The position numbers and the translations under genes are program-made. The notes under the pieces are model-generated. The model did not search any database and was not told the origin of the DNA. It was given only the letters and a program-made list of their open reading frames with translations. A stretch of 64,000 nt of DNA from Telmatactis stephensoni (lineage: Eukaryota; Cnidaria; Anthozoa; Actiniaria; Isophelliidae), in NCBI GenBank assembly GCA_029948255.1, contig JALIZF010001794.1:372001-436000 (forward strand). Direction: 5' to 3'. Positions 9,883-20,589 of the stretch are shown here, piece by piece (positions within the stretch are counted from its first letter, which is position 1; the number at the start of each line of letters is the position of its first letter).

Positions 9883-12800
9883 ATGGACAAATTCACTACT
9901 CTTAAAGATTTCGAAGAGTACATCCACAGTAATGACCTACCCACTGAACAAATTCCTGAGGCAGTCGATCAACTGATGGCGCTCACTTTTCCACTTGAGG
10001 TGAGTATTTATTTTTTTTAAGGTTTCTTTTGAATTCAACATCCTCTAATTCACTTTGGTTGTCTTTACAGAATGAAGTGCACCATCCCACCGAAGTAAAT
10101 GCTACACCATCTCCATTACAACAAGAGAGTTGAATTTCAGTTTGTTTTACATAAGCAAAATAGTATTTTTCACCTAACTTGCACAGAAAATAGTTTAAGA
10201 AGTTGGTTAATGATCTCCATTACAACAAGTGAGTTGAAGTTCAGTTTGTTTCGTATAGGCAAAATAGTAAAGACTTTTTAAGTTAACGTACACAGAAAGT
10301 ATAGTTCAGAAAGTTGGTTATCGTACTGATTCTAGTTGTTATTGTTGTTTTTACGTTCCATCTGTGTTCGAAAACAAAAAGCTAAATAATTAATCTAGTT
10401 AATACCAACTAAGATAAAAAATAGCTCAAAGGAAAGTCGGATTTGTGTTCATGTACGTTTGTTTACATTCTGCGAGATCCAAAGGAAATCGTATTAGTTT
10501 TGCATTTGGTTCACAAATTCTACACAGAAATTAATTTAGGAAAACTGTTTCTAGTCTTTTACTGTCCACATCTGTATTTGAAAACAAACGAAAGCTAGTT
10601 AAAAACTTAGTACACTGAGGTAGAAAATTATAAGCTCAAGAGAATCCTTGTTTGTGCACACTTGTTTACACTGCTTTGCAATGTAAAATCAAATCATATC
10701 AGTTCTCCATTTAGTTCAGAAATTTTACGAATTGATTTTAATATAAATCTATAGTAAAACTCCATACAAGTTTCTGTTACCCTGAACTCATCCTATGATC
10801 TCAAAAAACTGAAAACGATGCTCAAAAATTAAAAAAACCTAGAGCGAATTATTATTTACTCATGGCCTGACATTTAGTATGTTAATTTCTAACATCAAGT
10901 CTTTCTCGATTTGGTTCACAGACTTTCCAGTGTTCTCATTGTGCGAAAACATACAAGCACAAAAGAAGCTTAGAACGGCATGTACGAGAATTTCATCAGC
11001 CTGCCCAAAAATTTCCCTGCCCACGCTGTGGTAAAGAATTCAAAAGACAACATGACCTCAACAGACATGTGCAGAAAGCTTGTGAAAGTCGAAAATGTGC
11101 AACGGAAGATGGCTCACCTCAACCGGCAAAGAAAAGAAAACTCTCTGGTCAAGAACTGGAAGAATACGAAGTAAGTTTCTTCTTTCTCTAACTGTTTAGC
11201 TTTCTGTAATTTACTCTGCCATAGTTAAGTTTATACTTTTCTAAGTTTTTAGTTTTCTATAATTTACTTGACAATAATATTGTGTAAAGATAATCACACC
11301 ACCATGTCCCTTAACACAGGAACTCCAATGTCGTGTATATTGAGGTACCTGCACACACAAATAATAGTGCACACACAAAAGGGGCCCAATTTCAATAATA
11401 GGATTAAAGGTAATTTTAATTTATTTTTCCCAGTTGGCAAACATTCCACTTGAAATGCTAGAAGAGTATGATGGGCAAATGTTAGGTGATGATAATACTG
11501 AGGTAGGTTTTTTTTTAGATAGTACATTCTGAAATGTGTTAAATGAAAAGAGATTCATTGCAATATTTTGTTTTATAGACAGAACAAGAAGGAGGCGGAG
11601 AGGAGACCGACTGTGCACTGGATAGCAATGCTACCGTGCACAAATACAAGCCCAAGAAAAACGAAAAACACTATCTTCTGCTCACACTGGAGGGGAAAAA
11701 GAAAACCATCCTAAAACAGTTACAAAAACAGTTAAAGAAGCATCGGGGCATAAAATGGTTTTTATGCAGCAACATGAAAATGGTCAAGTTCACCCCCAAA
11801 GGTGAAGAACAGACATCTACTCCCCATTTCAGAAGCACATGCAACACAACTACCAATCCTCACAACATAGAGCACACCTATGAAGAATCAGTGGAAAAAA
11901 TCAAAACCTCCTTCTTAGAATACCAGAGAGAAGGCTCTGGATGGCAGATTGATGAGGTAAGTAATAATGTTGGTGGTGATAATAAAAACAAAAAAAACTC
12001 AACATGAATTTCGTCCTCTTACCAGGTCCTCCATCTTGATTTGGGGGTAACGGTATACAAACCCCTAGAAGGAGCAGGCTATTTACCCCTCCCCAAAAAG
12101 ATCAAAGACAAGAAGGCGGTCTTAAATATACAAAATGAAGACCAGAAATGTTTCACGTGGTCCATCCTGGCAGCCAAACACCCTATCCATTGGCGAAATA
12201 ATCCACATCGAGTGTACAACTACACCAGGTATGAGTCGGAACTCAATATGGAGGGTATCGACTACCCCGTAGAGATAAAACAAGTCCCTAAATTTGAGCG
12301 ACAAAATCAAGGCATCTCTGTCTGTGTCTTTAGATTCAAAGATGGGGGGCTCTTTCCCCTCTACATCACCATAGAAAAAAAAGAGCTCCATGCAAACTTG
12401 TTACTCTACTCTAAGAATGAGAAGAGGCATTATTGTCTCATAAGAGATTTGGATCACTTGTTGTATAGTATGAATCGACACGAACATCGCATGTTCCATT
12501 GCAATTATTGCTTGCATGGCTTTGTCAGGCAAGATTTGTTGGAGGAACATGAACATCACTGTAGTAAACACGTTCCGCAGAAAATCAAACCTGCCTGACG
12601 AAGACCATACCACCCTGGCCTTCAAAGAGGTGCAAAAACAGTTGAAAGTGCCGTTCATGATTTATGCGGATTTTGAGTCGCTACTCGTGGAATGGGACAG
12701 CACCCCTTTGGAGGACCATGTAAGTGGTACACAAAAAACCAACACCACCAGCCCTGTGGGTTTGGGTACGTAATAGTGTCCACTGTAGAGCAATTTTGTC

Positions 12801-14290
12801 AGCCCCCCTGTGGTATATCGTGGGGTAGATGCAGTCGATAATTTTTTAAACTGTTTGTTGGAGGAGGAAAAACAAATTTCGGAGATTTTAAAGTTCGTAG
12901 TTCCCATGGTAATAACAGAGGAACAGGAGCGGGCGTTTCAGTAGCGACAGACTGTCATATCTGTGGTGGTCTCCTTGGTGCCGACAGGGTCAGAGACCAT
13001 GACCACCTGACGGGATTATATTGTGGTCCTGCACATAATGAGTGTAACCTCAATTATAAGTTTACCGGGAAAATTCCCGTGGTATTGCACAACCTCCGCG
13101 GGTATGACAGTCACCTCATTATGCAGGGATTAGGAAAAATGACTTCAGAGAAAATAAGTTGCATTCCAAACAACACTGAAAAGTACATCTCGTTTTCTGT
13201 AGGTAATTTAGTCTTTATCGATTCACTGCAGTTTTTAAATAGTTCGTTAGAAAAATTAGTTGATAATTTAAGTAAAGAAGGGGACGACAAGTTTCAAGTC
13301 TTAAAAAGATATATCGATGATGATAAAGTTCCTCTCTTGCTGCGTAAAGGGGTGTATCCCTATGAGTATATGGATAGTGTGGAGAAGTTTGAAGAAACCT
13401 GTTTGCCAGCCATTGATCACTTTTACAGCTCGCTGACGGGTAGTGCCATCACAGAAAGTGATTATCGGCATGCGCGACAGGTTTTTCAGACTTTTCAGTG
13501 TAGACACTTGGGCGATTACCACGATTTTGTACTTGAACGTTCTGGTATGTTGTATTATAGCAGATGTTTTTGAAAATTTTCGTAATATTGTTTAGAGTAC
13601 TACCAACTCGACCCAGGACATTTTTACACGGCTCCGGGCTTGTCTTGGTCGGCTTGTCTGAAAATGACTGGGTTCGAGTTACAGTTACTTACAAATCCCC
13701 ATATGCATTTGTATTGCGAAGCCGGGCTTCGCGGGGGAATAAGCCAAATTACCCATCGGTATAGTAAAGCCAACAACCCTTATGCGCCAAACTACAACTC
13801 TGAACTTCCCCATAATTATATTATGTACTTAGACGCAAACAATCTGTATGGCTGGGCAATGTCGCAGTCCCTCCCGGTCGACAACTTCGGGTGGTTGACT
13901 TCGGGAGAAATTGAAGAGTTGGAGGAGAACCTCATGACCCTCCCTGCAAATGGAACCAAGGGATACATCCTGGAAGTGGACCTAGAGTATCCCAAAGATC
14001 TCCACGACCAGCACTCGGGCTACCCACTAGCACCAGAAAAAGTTAAAGAGAGTTTAAGAGCTATATCGACTTTAATACCGAAAAAAGAAAGAATGCCAGA
14101 AATGACTTTGAAAAGGATTTCAAGCTGATGAACAATGCCGTCTTCGGAAAGACTATGGAGAATCTACGAAAACGTGTCAATGTGAAACTAGTGAACACTG
14201 TGAAACAACTTAAAAAATTGTCTGCGTCACCACTGTTTGATTACTTTAGGATTTTCCATGAACACTTGGTTGCTGTCAACATGAAGTGAT
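9883..14290 (+). pseudogene. Spliced C2H2 zinc-finger / protein-primed family-B DNA polymerase, broken
   Basis: Exon model: 9883-9999, 10071-10094, 10922-11170, 11434-11502, 11579-11956, then 12026 onward. All junctions are GT-AG and all introns are phase 0. Exon 3 encodes two C2H2 fingers (C-x2-C-x12-H-x4-H and a second with HxxxxC). Exon 6 has a further Cys/His cluster near 12500-12570, the exonuclease motif YADFES (about 12662), a CxxC...H...C-type zinc motif (about 12955-13050), an N-x-R-G-Y-D Exo II site (about 13095), polymerase motif A (DANNLYGWAM, about 13832) and motif B (NNAVFGKTMEN, about 14130). Breaks: frameshift near 12595, frame loss about 12770-12830, stop/frame change near 12942, frame change near 13540-13595, and another near 14050-14100. 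The DTDS-type motif C and thumb are absent because the gene ends at about 14290, just before the inverted-repeat segment. Protein-primed PolB replicates linear element or viral DNA; this copy cannot. Confidence 0.8.
10100..10915 (+). repeat. Degenerate tandem repeats inside intron 2 of the polymerase gene
   Basis: A ~100 bp unit beginning ctccattacaacaag is present twice (about 10109 and 10210). A longer unit with the phrases catctgt-ttgaaaacaaa and ttgtttaca recurs at about 10357-10560 and 10565-10760. The last part ends with the same ttggttcacag phrase that forms the exon 3 acceptor, so duplication seems to have lengthened this intron. Confidence 0.5.
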
Positions 14291-14307
14291 CATCCCCTGC
14301 ACAGCAC

Positions 14308-15327
14308 TCAAAAGGAGGAAAAAGGGGGTTTGACAAATACGAAATCGTACTGATTTTTCGCCATAAACATAAGAGCAAGGCCGAAACGCAGTGATGCGAT
14401 GAATACAGATTATGCATAGTAATTAGAAAGTTTATTGACTTTGTGTTTGTTGTATTAACAATAAAACCACCAGCACGAATTTTGGCCCGACTGGCTTTTT
14501 CTACCCGTTTGGCCTGCTTTTGGCCTTTTTAGCCTGTTAATGGCCTTTCCTGCCTGTTTTCCAGCCTTGCTGGCCTTCTTTTTAATAGAGTTTTAGGAGA
14601 AAACAACTCATTTTGGGTCTGTTCGTCAAACTGTGAACATGGTTAAACGTGTTTGTCGCCATTGTCCTATACCAGATTGCGGAGCAAAATATCTTGTAAG
14701 ACTGGCAAACCATCTCACGGATGTACACTTCGAGCAAAGGCGAAAGTATTTACAAGAAGCTAGATTACAACCGAAAGTTAAATCCGTGTACCAAAATATA
14801 ACAACAGATGCAAACAATACCAATATAAACAAACCGAAACAACAAGAAAGGGTCTACGAGTTATCGCAACCAAGACAGTGTAATGTAGGGAAAGTAGCCA
14901 AGACAAAAGTGAAACAGAATAAGAAGAAAGTTGTAACGACCAATAAAGTTGTCGGCGAGGAGTTTAAAAACTGGTTGACTTTACATTAGTCGATGTAAAA
15001 ACAAACATAAATCAGTGGCAACTAAATTATTACAGTAATGTGTATACCTTTTACTGCTGGACATATTTTAAGGACCTTTAGAAACAATCTAATTTTTAAT
15101 ATACAATTTGTACATACTCATTTAGATGTGTTATAAAAAAAATCAAAAAGAGAAACAAAATCGTGCTGGTAGTTTTATTGTTAATATAACAAACACAAAG
15201 TCAATAAACTTTCTAATTACTATGCATAATCTGTATTCATCGCATCACTGCATTTCGGCCTCTCATGTTTATGGCGAAAAATCAGTACGATTTCGTATTC
15301 ATCAAACCCCCTTTTTCCTCCTTTTGA
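14308..15327. mobile_element. 1.0 kb inverted-repeat segment abutting the polymerase remnant
   Basis: Left end tcaaaaggaggaaaaagggg and right end cccctttttcctccttttga are reverse complements, and homology runs inward about 165 bases (to about 14478 and from about 15165). The segment lies exactly where polymerase homology stops. It contains a GGCC-rich low-complexity stretch (14480-14600) and a zinc-finger ORF. After its right edge the sequence is not the missing polymerase end but the start of the 15386 gene. It may be an insertion accompanied by a deletion, or a separate small transposon. Confidence 0.65.
14639..14989 (+). CDS. Small zinc-finger protein of the inverted-repeat segment
   Basis: About 117 residues from the second Met (14639); an in-frame Met at 14633 would add two. 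Residues 5-35 hold C-x2-C-x4-C and H-x4-H spacing (CRHCPIPDC ... HLTDVH), a single zinc-binding module. This is followed by a basic, Lys/Gln-rich linker and a C-terminal EEFKNWLTLH tail. The frame is intact. It lies in the unique centre of the inverted-repeat segment. A DNA-binding role is inferred from the finger and the basic tail; the family is otherwise unknown to me. Confidence 0.55.
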   Translation: MVKRVCRHCPIPDCGAKYLVRLANHLTDVHFEQRRKYLQEARLQPKVKSVYQNITTDANNTNINKPKQQERVYELSQPRQCNVGKVAKTKVKQNKKKVVTTNKVVGEEFKNWLTLH

Positions 15328-15385
15328 AATTACACCAAGACAAGAAGAAATTGAGAGCTTACTCATCCAAGCCTATGCTCACGTC

Positions 15386-15712
15386 ATGATTAATATTATC
15401 ATGGATTTGGTAGACGAAAACTGCGAGGGATGTCACAATGATTGGCCTTCTCAAAGAGACCATGACTGCCTCATGTTGAACAACGAAACAAGAGTATATC
15501 GCTACCTGACACAAGCGTTGAAAAAGACCAACGAGGACACTGTCATGAGGGTATTTTCAAAGCTAACAGAAACTCTAGAACCATGTTTGAATGGTCTTGA
15601 ACTTTTGAGATACGACTACAAAGACAGTAGAGCAGAAATAGTTTCGAGAAAAAGAGAAAATCTGGAAGCTCTCTTGATCAGCAAGCTGAACTTGCTTCAC
15701 GACATGTAATCT
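15386..15712 (+). CDS. Small CxxC-type element protein, right copy
   Basis: The frame is open upstream of the Met at 15386 back to about 15318, at the edge of the inverted-repeat segment, so the native N-terminus may have been cut off or start within it. The protein has C-E-G-C-H near its start and H-D-C-L-M-L about 15 residues on, then a helical charged C-terminus. This is the same layout as the 7835 gene, implying a duplicated family inside the element. The stop is followed by a short repeat: the 3' phrase ttgcttcacgacatgtaat occurs again at about 15815. Confidence 0.55.
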
Positions 15713-15984
15713 TGTAAACTAAAACAATGACTTATAGGTTTGAACAGTGTCGTTTACTTTTGAGGTTGCAAGGATAAGAGGATGAATGACATTTTTTTAA
15801 TCATCAAACTAAGTTTGCTTCACGACATGTAATTAATATAGTTTTATCTGTATTTTTGCAATAAACTATGTGTTGTTCAAAGTATTTTATGTGGAACGTT
15901 TTGTGTCTAGAACGTATGCAAATTCGCAATCAGTTCTGCTTCATTTGTCTATTCAAAGCTTTTTCATTGTGTACATTGGTAGCT

Positions 15985-16815
15985 GTTTTTGACTTGACAA
16001 CCACAGCAGTGTTTAATATCGAGTTCATGGAGGTGTTTGCACACTTCCACTGCATACGTGGAAATAAAGAGCTTTTTCATAAATTTGATTGGGTTCATCT
16101 TGTATCAAGTAGATTAATGGTTGAAGGGTTCAACTGATTTGTGCAAAAACCCTAAGCCCTCGGTCTATAAAACACCTGTCCTGCAAGCAGATCGCCGGCC
16201 CGTGACTCCCTGGTCGCCGTTGCGTGACCTCCCCTCTATCGGGGCGTGACTCCCACTTGCACCGCGCGCACCGGCTTGCACCTCCTGCACCTGATGTAGA
16301 ACCACCATTTGTATACTACTTAATGCTCCAAAAGAAAACTCTCTCAGTCAACTGTTTTCTCCCTTTGGTAAGAAGTAGTCTGATATATGAGCAACGTATT
16401 GACAGTCAAATAGTTGTCATGCTGCTTTGCTTTTAAAATCATTGAGTTGAAACCTGATAATAAATTGTTATTTTTGGGGTTAAAATATTGTGCCTCAAAT
16501 ATTTCAAAATCTGTTTATACGAATATCTCCAAAATTCGTATGCTACTAGCCAAAGTCCTAAATATTAACGCCTTGTATGTTGTTTTAAAAGTTTAGGTCA
16601 AAAAACGCGTAAAATTGCTTGCAATCTCAAACGATGACGTCATCGTTTCGTCGCCATGGTAACCCCGATGTAAACAAAACACATACCATTAAAAACTTCA
16701 GTCTTTATGTAGTAAGTGAACAAAAGGTCATAACTGTGGGTGCTCTCATGTAAGAACTACAGCCATTTCAAGTTGACTGGTCGAGCACTAGAGAAATTGT
16801 AGGAAGCCTCCTTAA
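15985..16815. repeat. Right terminal inverted repeat
   Basis: Reverse complement of the left TIR including the part that encodes the start of the 7835 gene (here minus strand, about 16110-15985, truncated). Contains the GTGACTCCC boxes and ends GGAAGCCTCCTTAA. Frames at 16224 and 16414 plus are mirror images of left-TIR frames and are not called. Confidence 0.85.
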
Positions 16816-17514
16816 GAAAGGAATGTTACACTCGGGTCAGCAGCTGTTTCTGGGGAGGATTTCAGTGGCATGACGAGACTAAAAACAGCTGTGAAGGAGA
16901 TTACACAGTCTAGTGACTATTTTTAAAGTCAATATAATTGTATTTTCATTTTTATTTTGACAAGAGTTACAGTACCGCTCTCGAGTAACGTAACCTCCAC
17001 TCGCGAGTACGAGTAGCGAGTCAATCGAGTACTTTGTTTTGACTCGCAGTCGCGAGTCTTTAATGAGCTTGAACAAAACAATAGGGACTCGTTTGACTCA
17101 ATACTCGGTACTCGCAAGTCAAAAGAGTGAGATCACTTGAAAGGCTTTAATGTAACAAAAACTCGTTGTGGATAACTTTTAGGCAATCAATCTGATGTTT
17201 TATACGCAAGTGAAGGCAAGCAAAACAAAAATAGACTTACAATCAACCCGAGAACTTTCAAAGATCAACCCGCCAATGGCGAAGTAACTCGTGGATTTTA
17301 GTTAAATGATAAATCATTGCTCTCACAAATCTTAAAATTAAGATTGGGCCCATCTGTAAAGAATTTTGAAAGAGTCATTTGGATAATATTATTAATAATA
17401 TCAGCTAATGTAGTTTCTTTAGCGAAAAATAATTGACTTGAGTATGAAAGAACAAAAAAAGATAACGAAGCAAAGGAAAAAGAAAAAAAAAAGAAACCGT
17501 TCAAAAAAAAGAAA

Positions 17515-17605
17515 AAAAAAAGAATCCGTTCTGCCCGTGATTCGAACAGGGTACCTCTGGGCTCTCAGCCAGCAACGAACCACTTGAGCCACTGAGCAAT
17601 TTAAC
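17515..17605 (-). ncRNA. tRNA-like sequence or SINE head
   Basis: On the minus strand an A-box-like TGGCTCAAGTGG is followed about 35 bases later by a B-box-like GTTCGAATC, then runs of T that would stop RNA polymerase III. The T-arm has a mismatch and the acceptor stem does not pair, so it is not a functional tRNA. It may be a tRNA pseudogene or the head of a SINE. Confidence 0.4.
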
Positions 17606-18349
17606 GTTTGGGAAGGTTATATTTTTATACATATTGTAAATTTATGGCTGTACGCTTAGCAAAACTATTGGACATGTACAAATTATGAAAGAAGTTTCTC
17701 TATGAACCAAATGTCGCTATGAATAAAATAAATTACTCCATAAAAGTACTCATAATAGCCACCAAACTTAAACTCAAATACGCATTTTTGATGCCGTTTC
17801 GGCCAGCCGGGCCGTAGCGATTCCACCGGCCATGCAGTTTCTCCAGTTTCAGCAGGCGTCAGTTCGTACTGAAATATGATTTCGTTTGCTTTTTATTTCA
17901 ACATTTAATCTCGTGCTGATAGAGTACAAACACTAAATGCTTGGATGACTCGTTGATATTGGACTTGCGACGATTTTTTTTGTTTGAAGACAGCGACTAC
18001 AAAGTCCATTGTTTTCACATCCGAGTATATCGAACAGCTCGATCAACTTGGAGATGCCGATGAAAATTATTCCAAGCTGCAGAGGGAACTGAGAGTAGTT
18101 CAATACAGAATGTGGCAATGAATAAGAAACTGTTTATTCAAATCTATTGGCAATTTCGCCTAACATCCAACACGTACAATCGATCTTCGCGGAGTGCAGA
18201 CCCGTGTACATGTAACTTACATGTAGAGCACGAGGTAATGTTAAAAACTTGTATTACCCAGCTTAGATCGTGTGCCTAAAAATTGTTGCTTGTACACAAA
18301 TCTAAAACAGTTACATTACGTTCAAAGCTCTGGTCGCCGAAAATTATTA

Positions 18350-18490
18350 TAGAGTATGAGGGGGAACACCGTACGGCCTACGATACGATACGGTTACAGC
18401 AGGAATTTCGAATGTTTTTATAGAAACTATGATACTGGTACAGTTACGATACGGTACGGTAAGTTTCCCACTCATACGAAAACGACTCTA
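18350..18490. mobile_element. ~140 bp palindromic MITE (family M1), copy 1
   Basis: Starts tagagtatgag, ends actcatacgaaaacgactcta, with the family core ggaatttcgaatgttttta in the middle. Members at 31025, 40606, 41055, 44585, 46284, 47985, 55240 and 60893 share this layout: two inverted halves rich in acggtacggt around the core. Confidence 0.7.
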
Positions 18491-18553
18491 ACGCAAGTTA
18501 GCACCGTATCGTATTATCAAGAATAGACCGGAAGTAAAGTTTGACAGACCGGA

Positions 18554-18590
18554 AGTTTACAGGAAAGTGAGTGAGTGAGTGAGTGAGTGA
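18554..18590 (+). repeat. (GTGA)n microsatellite
   Basis: About eight tandem GTGA units. Confidence 0.85.
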
Positions 18591-19179
18591 CACAATAGCT
18601 TACTACTTTATGTATGGCACCATTCTAGTTAGACAATAGATAGATTGAATAGTTGTTGTCATACACGAAGTAGTAACCTGACTGATTTGCATATTCGACC
18701 CCTCACAATAACTCATGGATTTTCAATCCACGAGTTAAAAATGAGACTGCTGATTTCGGCTTTTTGGCACGTTTTAGTTGTTTGTGGGAGCTGTGTTATG
18801 ACGGCCCGTATTCATGTAGAACTCTCTCCCGTATAAAATATAAAGTTCCTATTTAGAACTAACATCAAGCTTTCAAAAATCTCTGCTTATCTGAAGAGGT
18901 TTAAAATTGTTTTCGACATTTTGGTTGGTTATGCAAAGATTTGACAATCGCATTCCCACATGCTTATTAATTAACCCTGTGACCTGACTACCACAGTGAT
19001 GTATTTCTTCTTGTGAAAATTTGCTCAAAACGATTTTTTATTTACTGTTTTAGGAATTTCTTGTTATCTAAAGCAGTGATTGAAATAATTTGTTAATTTC
19101 TTTAAATGTTGTTCTAATTTAAAGTCAAATTTGCATGATAAAAGTTCTGGCGACTGATGTCTGATTATCGAACAAGATA

Positions 19180-20589
19180 AGATCAGTTGCAGGATCAAGG
19201 GGTACAATGCGTAAAGGGCAAGGGTAAGGGTAAAGAGTGAGAAAATAACATACAAACGAAAGCAGAAAACAAAATTAAATTATCCATAATTATTACTCTA
19301 ATGGTAAACTACTTCTACAAGAAAATTTGTAGGAATACAATAAACGATTATATTTTTAGCGATTTTAACATTTGCAAATTATGGCAAAATTCCGAGGTAA
19401 CGCGTAACATGCGATCTACTCATCCGCTGCAATTTTCTTTACTATTCTAAAGAATGTATCAAATCACTATAAAATTCAAATGAATTCCACTCATAAGCTA
19501 TTTTTCTAAGGATTTCACCAAAAATCGGGGAATATAGAACACAAGAGAGGAAAATTTCAAGAAAAATATCACTAGACATATTGTGTAACGCTGTTTTTTA
19601 ATAATACCATGTACTACAGAAATCACTAAATTTTCCACTCGGTATAAACCAAAATTATCTCTGAAAAAAATATATCAGAGTTCTCATATAATTTACTTAC
19701 TCTCTGTAAATTCTCAGCTTTCTATCTGTAATAGCAACTCCAAAATTACGCCGAATCCTCAATCCCGAACACAATTACGCAGTCAAAAATTATGCGATAA
19801 TTCTGCTATGTCATTTGGAAAATCACTCTCCGAGAATCATGTAAAATATGTTTCAACCATGAAAACCCTCGCACCGTCATTCTCACATCCTGAGTCTTCT
19901 TTCGGTACCGAATGTCCTTGATTCCATCCTAAATTACTCTCGAAATTAAACATTTTCTGAAACCCCGAACACTTTATTCGGTCATCGATAGTTGTAAGTT
20001 GTTCTGGCAGTGTCAGTTTACAAAACAAGCGAACTGTGTAGAGTAAAACTGCTCGAACTTGAAGCTTCTTCTTCGTTCACTCGACCGCCATTTCTTCTTC
20101 AAGTTCTTCAATAAGAGGGGGGCTATTATAATACTACCCAATAGTACCCCTAAGAACAATTGATCGGTAGAGACTGGAAAGAGAAACGTGGTGTGGCGTG
20201 ACAACTATATTCCTGTCGCGTCGTTGCATGACCTTTTTAATGCTTCGCTTGCGAAACAACAATGGAAGATTCTACAAATTCAATATCGAACTCGAGAAAA
20301 AAACAAAAGGAAAAGTAACTATATTCAAATTGTGTGATTACTACACATTAATGTAAATTTTGTACAAAATATCTGTAAGTATAAGAAAAGACCACGCCCG
20401 CAATGCATTCTGGGTATTGGTAAAATATGATAATATAAATAGATAATCTCTCAAAATCACCTAAATATTGGTTATCTTAATCATATCTTATTATTTTTCA
20501 ATGTTAAAAGGATAAATAAATGACTTTCTGAAAGTGATAATTTTTGTCTAATGTTACACCTTTGTACCCCTGGATCCTGCAACTGATCT
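19180..20589. mobile_element. 1.4 kb TIR element nested in the 4.3 kb element
   Basis: Left end agatcagttgcaggatcaag(g)ggtacaa; right end is its reverse complement, ttgtacccctggatcctgca ending at 20589 with actgatct. No coding frame of note in between. It is nested, so it is younger than the surrounding element. Confidence 0.65.

Larger units (their letters stand above)
5981..16815. mobile_element. 10.8 kb TTAA-bounded PolB transposon (Polinton/adintovirus-related)
   Basis: Both ends read TTAAGGAGGCTTCCTACAAT (inward), and inverted homology continues through about 5981-6755 plus 7845-7985 on the left and about 15985-16815 on the right. Each TIR is therefore roughly 0.8-0.9 kb, the left one being split by a 1 kb insertion. 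Cargo in order: small CxxC protein gene (7835), conserved 220-residue protein (8518), TATA promoter and spliced zinc-finger/DNA polymerase gene (9883-14290), inverted-repeat segment with a zinc-finger ORF (14308-15327), and a second CxxC-type gene (15386). Family-B polymerase plus long TIRs is the Maverick/Polinton/adintovirus plan. However, I see no retroviral-type integrase, packaging ATPase, adenain-like protease or major capsid gene, and the TTAA ends are unlike the 6 bp duplications of Mavericks. Frameshifts in the polymerase show this copy is dead. Confidence 0.75.

Noticed and set aside
5981..16815. CRISPR array, bacterial operon or prophage
   Set aside because: The iteron boxes are too few and irregular, spliceosomal introns are present, and the whole window is eukaryotic.
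17515..17605. A functional tRNA gene
   Set aside because: The boxes are present but the acceptor stem does not pair and the T-stem has a mismatch; kept only as tRNA-like.
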